DNA from: Clostridium ljungdahlii DSM 13528
Lineage (GTDB): Bacteria > Bacillota > Clostridia > Clostridiales > Clostridiaceae
DNA length: 64,000 bases
Assembly: GCF_000143685.1 (NCBI RefSeq)
Contig: NC_014328.1
Location: 4,402,001 to 4,466,000 of the forward strand
Direction of reading: 5' to 3'
In this document: positions 1 to 7,653 of the stretch, piece after piece
How positions within the stretch are numbered: position 1 is the first letter of the stretch
Layout of the letters: every line of letters begins with the position of its first letter
Translations under genes and position numbers: made by a program
Notes under the pieces: model-generated
Told to the model about the DNA's origin: nothing
What the model saw: the letters and a program-made list of their open reading frames with translations, nothing else
Databases searched by the model: none

Positions 1-752
1 TTTTTCAACCTATCCTTTGTATAATTCCTTGTAATTTTTCCATTCATGGCAAGAGAAATAGTACCAGTCTCTTCTGAAACCACTATGATAAGTGCATCGG
101 AATTCTCTGATATACCAATTGCAGCCCTATGTCTTGTGCCTAACTTTTTGTTTAAATCGTTATTACTAGTAAGCGGCAAAAAACATCCTGCTGAAACTAT
201 TCTATTATTTCTTATTACAGTTGCCCCATCATGCAGTGGAGTATTTACTACAAATATGTTTTCTAGAAGAGCAGATGATACCAAAGCATCTATCTTAGTA
301 CCGGTATTTATTATATCTCCGAGTCCAGTAACTTGTTCTATTACAATAAGTGCCCCTGTTTTGCTTTCAGATAAATTGCCTACTGAATTTGTAATTTCTG
401 TTATAACCTTTTCCATAGTCTCTTCGTCTTCTAAAATATGCTTATCATTAAAAGCGGTTCTTCCTAACTGCTCCAGTGCCCGACGAATTTCCGGTTGAAA
501 TATAATAACAATAGAAAGGACGCCTATGGTCAAAGTCTTGGTAAGTATCCAATTGAGCATAGTTAAATTAAAAAAGCTGCTTATTGGTATAAGAAATATT
601 ATAAGAATAATTCCCTTTAAAAGCTGTTCAGCTCTAGTTTCTTTTATAAGCATGTATCCTTTATAGAGTATATATGATACTACTAGTATATCCATAACGG
701 AGGATATACTTATATTTCTTATTGAATTAGCTGTCATTTGCAATAATTCCAC
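1..752 (-). CDS. cdaA: Diadenylate cyclase CdaA, 3'-truncated by the window edge
   Basis: Membrane diadenylate cyclase (YbbP/CdaA family) that makes c-di-AMP from two ATP. About 250 codons are visible. Roughly three hydrophobic N-terminal segments occupy residues 15-90, followed by the DAC domain. Both catalytic signatures are present: DGA in PLHDGATVI (residues 175-177) and RHR in GTRHRAAIG (207-209). I chose the GTG start at 750-752, which has an AGGTGG site 8 nt upstream; in-frame GTGs at 761 and 764 overlap that site. About 30 C-terminal residues are off-window. The usual downstream partners (cdaR, glmM) would also be off-window. A TATAAT-like -10 lies at 787-792. The gene diverges from a hydrolase gene carrying a c-di-AMP riboswitch. 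Confidence 0.93.
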   Translation of the reverse strand, partial: MELLQMTANSIRNISISSVMDILVVSYILYKGYMLIKETRAEQLLKGIILIIFLIPISSFFNLTMLNWILTKTLTIGVLSIVIIFQPEIRRALEQLGRTAFNDKHILEDEETMEKVITEITNSVGNLSESKTGALIVIEQVTGLGDIINTGTKIDALVSSALLENIFVVNTPLHDGATVIRNNRIVSAGCFLPLTSNNDLNKKLGTRHRAAIGISENSDALIIVVSEETGTISLAMNGKITRNYTKDRLK

Positions 753-891
753 CCATCTCACCACCTGTCAATAAATATATATTTAAATTATACACTATTT
801 GATATTGTTTATATCACGTAATAAATTATTTTATAAAATTTTAATAAAATACATTTTTATCGTATTTTATTTTTTTATATGGGTACAATAT

Positions 892-1004
892 CATTAGCCT
901 AAGTTTTACTAAAAACGCGGGGAAACCAGTAACATTGGGGTGAATCGTATTTACGTAGGTTATGCCTTTACCGAACCCGTCAGCTAACCCCGTCGGTAAT
1001 AAGG
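892..1004 (+). promoter_or_regulatory. c-di-AMP riboswitch (ydaO-yuaA type)
   Basis: The 5' leader of the wall-hydrolase gene carries the conserved ydaO core blocks in order: CGCGGGGAAACCAG (about 915-928), GGGGTGAATCG (about 938-948), then ACCGAACCCGTCAGCTAACC and CCGT (about 969-993). Known members of this class bind c-di-AMP and turn expression off, often in front of cell-wall hydrolase genes. I see no intrinsic terminator between the aptamer and the ribosome binding site at 1001-1009, so control of translation is more likely here (inference). A TACAAT at 884-889 could be the -10 element. The boundaries are approximate. Confidence 0.9.
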
Positions 1005-1015
1005 AGAGGATTAGA

Positions 1016-1540
1016 TTGAAAAAAATTTTTTGTTTAATACTGTTTTCTTTACTGTTACTTATTCCTTTTTCTAAAGTAACTGCAAAGAATTTAGACAGTA
1101 CCAGTTCCAATTTATTTAATGGTCAAGAAGAAGTCGTGCAAGTGTTTAATTACTCTGATCAAAAGATATATATAACTCAAAATGATGTTGATTTAATGGC
1201 TAAAGTTGTTTATGCTGAAAGCAATTCAGAACCATTTGAAGGGCAGGTAGCAGTAGCTTCCGTAATACTAAACAGATTAAAATACCCTGAGTTTCCAAAG
1301 ACAGTAGAAGGTGTTATAAAACAGAGGGGTGCTTTTTCCTGTGTCAAAAATGGTACTATAAATGTATCTCCAAATGAAAGCAGTTATAGTGCAGTTTCTC
1401 AGGCTCTAAAAGGTATAGATCCTTCAGGTAAATCTATTTTCTTTTATAATCCCCAAATAGCCACATCTCAATGGATGAAAAACATAGATAAAAGAAATAT
1501 GAGAACTATAGGGCATCATGTATTTTTTGTAGCTAATTAA
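1016..1540 (+). CDS. SleB/CwlJ-type cell-wall hydrolase, secreted
   Basis: A 174-residue protein with an N-terminal signal peptide (KKIFCLILFSLLLLIP) and a Hydrolase_2 (SleB/CwlJ) domain from about residue 50 onward, with hallmarks MAKVVYAESNSEPFEGQVAVA, VILNR, GAFSC and HHVFF. The family includes peptidoglycan lytic transglycosylases and spore-cortex enzymes. The start is TTG at 1016-1018, with AAGGAGAGG 6-7 nt upstream. An in-frame ATG at 962 lies inside the riboswitch and is not a plausible start. It is the only clear plus-strand gene here. Its leader makes it a c-di-AMP-responsive gene. A spore or a vegetative role cannot be told from sequence. Confidence 0.88.
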   Translation: MKKIFCLILFSLLLLIPFSKVTAKNLDSTSSNLFNGQEEVVQVFNYSDQKIYITQNDVDLMAKVVYAESNSEPFEGQVAVASVILNRLKYPEFPKTVEGVIKQRGAFSCVKNGTINVSPNESSYSAVSQALKGIDPSGKSIFFYNPQIATSQWMKNIDKRNMRTIGHHVFFVAN

Positions 1541-1582
1541 AAAAATCCCCCTCATCTTTTTTTAAGATGAGGGGGATTTTTT
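1541..1582. terminator. Bidirectional intrinsic terminator
   Basis: A perfect stem of about 18 bp with arms AAAAATCCCCCTCATCTT and AAGATGAGGGGGATTTTT closes a short T/A loop. Flanking A and T runs make it work in both directions. It serves the hydrolase gene ending at 1540 and the convergent reductase gene ending at 1585. Confidence 0.93.
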
Positions 1583-1584
1583 AA

Positions 1585-2442
1585 TTAATTTTTATCAATG
1601 TAAAAGACAGCATTTAGTGCTGCTACCTGTCCCTGTCCTGCGGCTTTCATATACTGATAAGGTCTCCCCACACAATCTCCTGCTGCAAAACAACCTTCAA
1701 TATTAGTCTTCATATCCATATCTACTTTTATATGTCCATTTTCCATAATAAGTCCCGGTACCAATTTATCTGGTGCTATGCTATCTTTTAAAACAAACAC
1801 TCCATCTGTAACTATTTCCTTACTTTTCAAAATTACCTTTTCTACTTTATTTCCTCCAGATATCTCTACGACCTTATCTCTTACTACTTCTATATTTTCA
1901 CTTAAATTTAAGCTTTCTTTATACATTGGTATATAGTATGTTTTTTTAGACAGTTCATTTACATAATTGGCTTCTGCTTCAGCTTCTTTATTATACCCTA
2001 TTATAGTAACAACCTTTCCTCTATAAAGAGGCGCATCACAGGTAGCACAATATCCGACTCCTCTCCCTAGGAATTCTTCTTCCCCCTTTAATGCTTTTGT
2101 ATATTCAATGCCAGTTGCCAATATAACTGCACTTGCTTCATACATTTTTTCATTTACAGCAACACCAAAATACTGTCCCATAGCATATATAGTATTTATT
2201 CTTTCATAAGTTATATTTATCCCCATGTTTGCCACATGCTGCTGAAATCTATCTTTTAACTGTATTCCTGTTATACCAGGAAGCCCTAGGTAATTATCTA
2301 TTTTAGGTGCTTTTATTAATTTGCCACTGAGCTCGCTGCTTCCAAAAACAATTATATTTTTATTTCTTATTTTTGCATTAATTGCTGCTGACAGTCCCGC
2401 AGGGCCACTGCCTACTATAGCAATATCATATCTAGTGTCCAT
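1585..2442 (-). CDS. Thioredoxin reductase-like flavoprotein, probably ferredoxin-dependent (FFTR type)
   Basis: A 285-residue flavoprotein of the thioredoxin-reductase fold. The FAD motif GSGPAG is at residues 11-16, the redox-active CATC at 132-135, and the C-terminal FAD signature AAGDC at 253-257. The segment that normally carries the NADPH motif (GGGDSA type) reads IIGYNKEAEAEA (147-158), and no HRRxxxR helix follows. This loss is the hallmark of the clostridial ferredoxin-dependent flavin thioredoxin reductases (FFTR). The gene follows trxA on the same strand, so thioredoxin is the likely substrate. Electron donor is inferred. It ends at a shared terminator. An NADPH-dependent trxB could exist elsewhere in the genome. 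Confidence 0.82.
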   Translation of the reverse strand: MDTRYDIAIVGSGPAGLSAAINAKIRNKNIIVFGSSELSGKLIKAPKIDNYLGLPGITGIQLKDRFQQHVANMGINITYERINTIYAMGQYFGVAVNEKMYEASAVILATGIEYTKALKGEEEFLGRGVGYCATCDAPLYRGKVVTIIGYNKEAEAEANYVNELSKKTYYIPMYKESLNLSENIEVVRDKVVEISGGNKVEKVILKSKEIVTDGVFVLKDSIAPDKLVPGLIMENGHIKVDMDMKTNIEGCFAAGDCVGRPYQYMKAAGQGQVAALNAVFYIDKN

Positions 2443-2477
2443 GCTACCACCTCCAATTTTTATTTTCTAATTTCATA

Positions 2478-2521
2478 GTTAAAATGACAAATCAACTAAA
2501 TTGTCAATTTGTCATTTTAAC
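2478..2521. repeat. Inverted repeat between trxA and the reductase gene
   Basis: Perfect 15-bp arms GTTAAAATGACAAAT (2478-2492) and ATTTGTCATTTTAAC (2507-2521) are separated by 14 nt. The stem is AT-rich and has no clear T-run, so it may be a weak attenuator, an mRNA-processing hairpin or a protein-binding site between the two cotranscribed genes. Confidence 0.6.
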
Positions 2522-2539
2522 AAATAAATATAATTTAAA

Positions 2540-2857
2540 CTATATATGTTTTTTCAAAGCATCTTTTATTGCATCCTTTGGTCTGAATCCAACAAATTTA
2601 TCTACCATATTTCCGTTTTTAAATACCATTACAGTTGGAATACTTGCAATTTTAAATTGTGCTGCTGTAACAGGATTCTCATCTACATTTAACTTAAAGA
2701 ATTTTGCCTTTTCCCCCAACTCATCTGAAACTTCTTCTATTATAGGAGAAAGCATTTTACATGGTCCACACCATGAAGCCCAGAAATCTACAACTACAGG
2801 AGTAGGTGCATTTTCAATTGATTGTGAAAAATCTTGATCTTTTATTTCCTCTACCAT
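2540..2857 (-). CDS. trxA: Thioredoxin
   Basis: A 105-residue cytosolic thioredoxin with the canonical active site WCGPC (C30 and C33), the conserved VDFWA strand before it, and the cis-proline loop SIPTVMVFKNG near residues 74-84. It is full length for the family. The ribosome binding site is AAGGAGGG at about 2863-2870. It is the first gene of a two-gene unit with the flavoprotein reductase, which presumably recycles it. The short leader contains a palindrome resembling CsoR/CstR operators. Confidence 0.96.
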   Translation of the reverse strand: MVEEIKDQDFSQSIENAPTPVVVDFWASWCGPCKMLSPIIEEVSDELGEKAKFFKLNVDENPVTAAQFKIASIPTVMVFKNGNMVDKFVGFRPKDAIKDALKKHI

Positions 2858-2871
2858 TATTTGCCCTCCTT

Positions 2872-2888
2872 ATACCCCGTAGGGGTAT
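2872..2888. promoter_or_regulatory. Palindrome resembling a CsoR/CstR-family operator
   Basis: ATACCCC-GTA-GGGGTAT is a perfect 7-bp inverted repeat just downstream of the predicted trxA start site and abutting the ribosome binding site. G/C-cored ATACCC...GGGTAT palindromes are typical operators of the copper or persulfide sensors CsoR/CstR. No such regulator gene is in the window, so the assignment is inferred from the motif. Confidence 0.5.
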
Positions 2889-2901
2889 TATCTTTAATTA
2901 T

Positions 2902-2930
2902 ATTTTATAATATATTATCTACTAGGTCAA
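2902..2930 (-). promoter_or_regulatory. Sigma-A-type promoter of trxA
   Basis: On the minus strand, TTGACC (2925-2930) and TAAAAT (2902-2907) are separated by 17 bp. Transcription would start near 2895, placing the palindrome at 2872-2888 at the very start of the transcript. Confidence 0.6.
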
Positions 2931-2967
2931 CGTTTTTAGTCTATAAATTTAATGAAAAATAAAAATT

Positions 2968-4200
2968 TTAGTCATTTATCAAATTACTTATTATAGAATT
3001 ATTGTAAATTGAATTAGGATATTTATCTACCAAGCTTTGAGCATATTTTTTTGCTTGTGACTTATCCGTATCTTTATATATAACGGCAAGTCTGTACAGT
3101 ACAGTTTCTTCATAATCTCCATCAGAGAAGCCTTTATCATATTGGATATAATAATTTATAGCATTTTTTGTATCTCCTGAGGAATCTAAGGTTGTGGCAA
3201 GCATATATATTATGTCCGCATAAAGATAATTTTCACTTCCAAACTCATAAGCTTTTGTCAGATAAGCTTTGGCATTATTATAATCTTTACTATTTAAATA
3301 ATTGGTTCCTAACTTATAAAAATAGGCAGATCCGTCTTGCTTTAAGAGATTTGAACCTTCTGAAAGAAGTGCTCCTTCATCAGTACTTAATTGTTTATCT
3401 TTCCACTTTTTAACCTCTATATATATAGAATCATAATCTTTATTTTGTATATAACCTTTAAACTTTTCCTGTGGGAAAACTTCTTTAGTGGTTTCGACTT
3501 TCGGTTTAGCCTTATTACTTACACCTGAAGCCTTTTGTCCACTATTTTTAATAGTAGAAGTTTTTATCTTTGCAAAATTTTTATTAAGCAAACTTTTATT
3601 TTTAATACCATTAAAAATTAATACAATTAAAACTACCGAACATATTACACCTGCTGAAATGCAAGCTACCTTTTTAAGTGGGAACTTTTTCTTTACTACA
3701 TTTAAATCTTCAAGCATCTTCATGGTCTTTTTAGCTTCATCATTGTTTACATCAACTCTTAATACATTATTTAATTTTTCCAATGCACTTTTATACTCTC
3801 CCTTTTTTATATAACAAAGGGCACTGTAATTATTTACTTTAATATAATTAAAATCGCTTTCAGCACATTGTTCCAGTAACTTAAGTGCTTCATTTATTTT
3901 TAATTCTCTAATTAACCTTAAAGCCTTTACATACAAACTGAATCGAACATCATCTTCCTTTAAAGAACCGAGATATTTTTCTGAAACCCCATCTCCATTA
4001 ACTTGATGGTTCATCTTCCAAAGTTTTTGAGCTTTATCTAAATCACCCTTAAGATAAAATAAAAGTCCCTTAAGATTAATAGATGCCCTATTTTTTATAT
4101 TTAAAGATATACTTTCTTCACAAAGTTCTATTGCTTTATCTATATACCCATCATTATATTTTTTTAGAGCTTTATTGTATATTTTCTGAGACTTATCCAT
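2968..4200 (-). CDS. Membrane-anchored TPR protein of unknown function
   Basis: A 410-residue protein. Residues 1-165 contain TPR-like helical repeats (KYNDGYIDKAIELCEESI, INEALKLLEQC, GEYKSALEKL). One transmembrane segment follows at about 176-197 (VACISAGVICSVVLIVLIF). The C-terminal half contains further TPR repeats (DYNNAKAYLTKAYEFG, GDTKNAINYYIQY). With one membrane span the two repeat regions probably sit on opposite sides, which would let it bridge cytosolic and surface partners. Its start overlaps the end of the upstream lipoprotein gene by 8 bp, so the two are translated together. Function is not recognised. Confidence 0.78.
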   Translation of the reverse strand: MDKSQKIYNKALKKYNDGYIDKAIELCEESISLNIKNRASINLKGLLFYLKGDLDKAQKLWKMNHQVNGDGVSEKYLGSLKEDDVRFSLYVKALRLIRELKINEALKLLEQCAESDFNYIKVNNYSALCYIKKGEYKSALEKLNNVLRVDVNNDEAKKTMKMLEDLNVVKKKFPLKKVACISAGVICSVVLIVLIFNGIKNKSLLNKNFAKIKTSTIKNSGQKASGVSNKAKPKVETTKEVFPQEKFKGYIQNKDYDSIYIEVKKWKDKQLSTDEGALLSEGSNLLKQDGSAYFYKLGTNYLNSKDYNNAKAYLTKAYEFGSENYLYADIIYMLATTLDSSGDTKNAINYYIQYDKGFSDGDYEETVLYRLAVIYKDTDKSQAKKYAQSLVDKYPNSIYNNSIISNLIND

Positions 4201-4951
4201 TTATCGTATATACCACTTTCCCATTAGAATTTTTAACTTCCATCTTATTATTTAAATTTGTGCTAAAAGAATTTATAGTCCAATTTTCTACATGACATTT
4301 ATTATACACATCATCATCATATACATTGACTTTTAAATTTACAATATCTCCATTTTTCTCTGCAGACACTATCTGTTGTTTTTTACTTGGCATCTTTATT
4401 AATATTTCATTATCCCCTGTATCTACATTTAGCATATAAAGATCTCCACCTTTTGAAATGGATCCATTTGAATATCCTATAACCACCAATAAATTTTTAT
4501 CATCAGCCCATTCCAAGTATTTCGGAGATAATTTAGTGTTGTTTTCAATTTGAAAGCTATAAACTTTCTGAGAACCTTTTATGATTATTTTCCCTGTACC
4601 CTCTTCTAATGCTTCACTGCCTTTTCCTTCTATACAGGCATTATAAGTTCCATTTTTGTTACTTTTCCAGGTAGTGTTAAAACTAACTGTAGAATTATTA
4701 TTCATTTCTTGCTTTATAAATTTTATTTCACTTGAACTTTTAACAGCAGTAGAAGAAGTTTTCATTTTCTCCTTTGGCTTTTGAGTTTCTTTATTATTAT
4801 TTGCATTGCTTGAGTCTATTTTTTTACTATTAGTACTACCGCTGCTTTGAGTGGAAGTAGAATTGCCTTTGCTGCCAAAACAGGCTGTAAGTCCTAAAGT
4901 AAAAATAACTAATAATGAACACATTATAAAACTCAATCTATTATTTTTCAT
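4193..4951 (-). CDS. Lipoprotein of unknown function (possibly DUF4652-like)
   Basis: A 252-residue predicted lipoprotein. The signal peptide SFIMCSLLVIFTLGLTAC ends in an LTAC lipobox with the lipidated Cys at residue 24. A Ser/Asn/Lys-rich linker covers about 28-75. The C-terminal half, with WADDKNLLVVIGYSNGSISKGGDLYMLN, looks like a beta-rich extracellular domain similar to DUF4652 proteins, recognised from memory only. It overlaps the following TPR gene by 8 bp. Its 190-bp leader has possible alternative pairings (TAGGCTA with GCCTA or TAGCC). Confidence 0.72.
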   Translation of the reverse strand: MKNNRLSFIMCSLLVIFTLGLTACFGSKGNSTSTQSSGSTNSKKIDSSNANNNKETQKPKEKMKTSSTAVKSSSEIKFIKQEMNNNSTVSFNTTWKSNKNGTYNACIEGKGSEALEEGTGKIIIKGSQKVYSFQIENNTKLSPKYLEWADDKNLLVVIGYSNGSISKGGDLYMLNVDTGDNEILIKMPSKKQQIVSAEKNGDIVNLKVNVYDDDVYNKCHVENWTINSFSTNLNNKMEVKNSNGKVVYTING

Positions 4952-5106
4952 GTATAATATATTCCTCCTTGTATAAAATTATATTGTTATTTTTGGGGCT
5001 ATGCAGTCTTAGGCATTTTCAAATTAATAATCAATCAGTACGTTAGCCTATTTTTTATCATACTAACTTAATATTTAATTAAATTATACCATAATAATTC
5101 TATGCT

Positions 5107-5142
5107 AAAAACTACTGGTATGCTATTCTACCAGTAGTTTTT
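5107..5142 (-). terminator. Intrinsic terminator of ptsI
   Basis: The arms AAAAACTACTGGTA and TACCAGTAGTTTTT form a perfect 14-bp stem with an 8-nt loop, immediately after the ptsI stop codon. The A/T ends give a short U-tract on the minus strand. Confidence 0.85.
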
Positions 5143-5146
5143 AATG

Positions 5147-6760
5147 TTACTTTTTCATTATAAGTTCTTTTGCCTTTAATATAGAGGAAGCACTCATAGA
5201 GAATTCATCTAATCCATATTCTACTAAAGTTTCAACAGCATTTTCATCTCCAGCCATTTCTCCACACATTCCACATATTTTTCCCTGTTTATGTGCAGCT
5301 TCTATGGTCATCTTTATAAGTTTCAAAACTGCTGGATGCATTGGATTGTAAATATAAGCTACTTTTTCATTCATCCTATCTGCTGCTAAAGTATATTGTA
5401 TTAAATCATTAGTTCCAATACTGAAAAAGTCCACATACTTTGCAAGTTCATCTGAATTTACTGCGGCTGCAGGTATTTCTACCATTATTCCTGTTTGTAA
5501 ATCTTTATTAAAACTCTTTCCCTCTTTAGTAAGTTCATCCATACACTCTTTCAATATTTCCTTGGCCTTTAAAAATTCTTCCAAAGAACTTATCATTGGA
5601 AACATTATTCTTAAATTTCCGAAAACAGATGCTCTCAAAAGAGCTCTTAGCTGGACTTTAAATATATCCGTTCTATCCAAACAAAGCCTTATAGCCCTAT
5701 ACCCTAAGAAAGGATTCATTTCCTCCGGTACAGGTAAATAGGAAAGCTTTTTATCTCCTCCTATATCTAATGTTCTTATAATTACAGGTCTTTTACCCAT
5801 TTTCTCCACTACAGTTTTATAAGCATTAAATTGTTCCTCTTCTCCAGGCATACTATCCCTATCCATATATAAAAATTCGGTTCTAAAAAGTCCTATACCC
5901 TCTCCCCCATTTTTTAGAACCTGATCTACATCTTCTGGCTTACCTATGTTTCCAAAAACCTCTACTCTGTTTCCATACTTTGTAAATGTTTCTACATCTA
6001 TTAAAGCTTTAAGTTTCTCTCTTTCTTTATTATAATTTTCTTTTTTTATCTTATAAGTATTTAAAGTATTTTTATCCGGGTTTATTATAACTTCACCTTC
6101 TACTCCATCTACTATAATAAGGTCTCCATCTTTAACTGAATCTGTTATATCGTTTAGGCCAACTACTGCTGGTATTTCAAGGGTTCTAGCCATAATTGCA
6201 CTGTGAGAAGTTCTTCCTCCAATGTCTGTAACAAAGGCTATTACTTTACTCTTATCCAGCTGTGCTGTATCTGAAGGAGTTAAGTCATGAGCTACAACTA
6301 CCGTATTATTTTCCATGTCAATTATGGAAGAGTTATTTCCTGTAAGGTTTGCAAGTATTCTACTACCTACATCCTTTATATCTGCTCCACGTTCTCTCAT
6401 ATACTCGTCTTCCATAGCCTGAAAGGTTTTCATATATAAATCTACTATATCATAAAGTGCACTTTCTGCATTCACATGATCATTTACTATCTTTACTGTT
6501 ACTGCACCTGCAAATTCTACATCATCTAAAAGCATAATATGACTTTCAAATACTTCTGCCTTATCTTTACCTACTTCTTTTTCAGCTTTTGCCTTAATTT
6601 TCTCCAATTGACTTTTTGATAATTCAAGGGCTTTTTGAAACCTTTCTTTTTCCTGTATCACATCATCTATATGCCTTTTTTCTATACTTATTTCAGTTTT
6701 CATTTTTACAACTACTTTTCCTATTGCATAACCTTTAGAAGCCGATATACCTTTTTTCAT
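5147..6760 (-). CDS. ptsI: PTS enzyme I (phosphoenolpyruvate-protein phosphotransferase)
   Basis: A cytosolic 537-residue enzyme I that passes phosphate from PEP to HPr. The phospho-histidine motif GGRTSHSAIMART puts the active His at 186. The C-terminal TIM-barrel has RTLDIGGDK, the GTNDLIQYTLAADR PEP-binding loop, and GMCGEMAGDE with the catalytic Cys. It is somewhat shorter than the roughly 570-residue Bacillus and E. coli proteins, mostly in the N-terminal part, but no motif is missing. The start has an AGGAGG site 7 nt upstream. ptsH (HPr) is not adjacent. It is monocistronic, ending at its own terminator. Confidence 0.96.
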   Translation of the reverse strand: MKKGISASKGYAIGKVVVKMKTEISIEKRHIDDVIQEKERFQKALELSKSQLEKIKAKAEKEVGKDKAEVFESHIMLLDDVEFAGAVTVKIVNDHVNAESALYDIVDLYMKTFQAMEDEYMRERGADIKDVGSRILANLTGNNSSIIDMENNTVVVAHDLTPSDTAQLDKSKVIAFVTDIGGRTSHSAIMARTLEIPAVVGLNDITDSVKDGDLIIVDGVEGEVIINPDKNTLNTYKIKKENYNKEREKLKALIDVETFTKYGNRVEVFGNIGKPEDVDQVLKNGGEGIGLFRTEFLYMDRDSMPGEEEQFNAYKTVVEKMGKRPVIIRTLDIGGDKKLSYLPVPEEMNPFLGYRAIRLCLDRTDIFKVQLRALLRASVFGNLRIMFPMISSLEEFLKAKEILKECMDELTKEGKSFNKDLQTGIMVEIPAAAVNSDELAKYVDFFSIGTNDLIQYTLAADRMNEKVAYIYNPMHPAVLKLIKMTIEAAHKQGKICGMCGEMAGDENAVETLVEYGLDEFSMSASSILKAKELIMKK

Positions 6761-6945
6761 TTATTTTCCTCCTAAAATCGTATATTTATACAAAGTTATA
6801 TATAAATGTTGCTATAAATATTTATTTTTTACATAATTATATCTCATATTCAAAAATTTTTAAATATATGTACTGTAAATTAATCATTTTAATATAAAAT
6901 ATTACAATTTAGAAAATAACTGTCTAAGTTATGCATAAATAGTAT

Positions 6946-7641
6946 CTATTTAATTAAATCCTGAAATTGACTTGAATCTTTTACAGGATCAAAATCTTTC
7001 TCTTCTCTAGCAATAGATTTAATATCTGGTGACATATTTACGGCTATTTTTAAAAATTTAACTGTATTTTCAACATCTCCACGTCTTCCATATATGCTAG
7101 CCTTTCCATAATAACTCCAAATATAATTTTCTATCTCCAAATCTTTATCATACCAATTAAGTGCATCATCGTATTTGGCATAAAGTTCATAAGCCAGAGC
7201 TTTATTGAACCTGGCATATCCAAAATTAGGGTTAATTTCAAGTGCTTTATCTATATTTTTCATACCTTCTTCATAGTTATTACTGTAACATAATGCTATA
7301 CCCTTTATATTATAAGCTTTATAAAATTCCTTATCCTCATTTATAATTTCATCCGCTTTAGCAATAGCATCAGAGTACTTTTTATTGCTAAAAAGCTTTT
7401 GTGCTTCATCATATTTTTTCTCTTCATCCTTTTTTCCATCTGCAGGTTTTATAACTGAATTTTTTTCTACATTATTATTAGATTTTTGTATAACGTTTTC
7501 ATTTTTTTTATTCATATAGATGTCTTTTCCTATAAGTGCTATGGAAAATATACAAAGAACACAAAATATTATCACTTTAGTCTTTAAAGAAAATTTCCCG
7601 AATAATCTGGAGCCCATTCTTTTTCTATTTTTAAAAGCCAT
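6946..7641 (-). CDS. Membrane-anchored TPR protein
   Basis: A 231-residue protein with a basic N-terminus, one membrane segment at about 22-40 (VIIFCVLCIFSIALIG), a charged linker, and C-terminal TPR repeats from about residue 75 (KKYSDAIAKADEIINE, NYEEGMKNIDKALEINPNFGYARFNKALAYEL, KYDDALNWYDKDLEIE). The repeats would lie outside the membrane. The gene begins 12 nt after citC on the same strand and is probably cotranscribed with the citrate-lyase genes, though no functional link is obvious. Function is unknown. Confidence 0.75.
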   Translation of the reverse strand: MAFKNRKRMGSRLFGKFSLKTKVIIFCVLCIFSIALIGKDIYMNKKNENVIQKSNNNVEKNSVIKPADGKKDEEKKYDEAQKLFSNKKYSDAIAKADEIINEDKEFYKAYNIKGIALCYSNNYEEGMKNIDKALEINPNFGYARFNKALAYELYAKYDDALNWYDKDLEIENYIWSYYGKASIYGRRGDVENTVKFLKIAVNMSPDIKSIAREEKDFDPVKDSSQFQDLIK

Positions 7642-7653
7642 CTATTTCTCCCC

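Noticed and set aside
46..498. A 150-codon plus-strand open frame
   Set aside because: It is antisense to cdaA, whose DAC motifs are clear on the minus strand.
962..1015. Upstream ATG start for the wall hydrolase
   Set aside because: It lies inside the c-di-AMP riboswitch core and has no SD; TTG at 1016 has a good SD and exposes a signal peptide.
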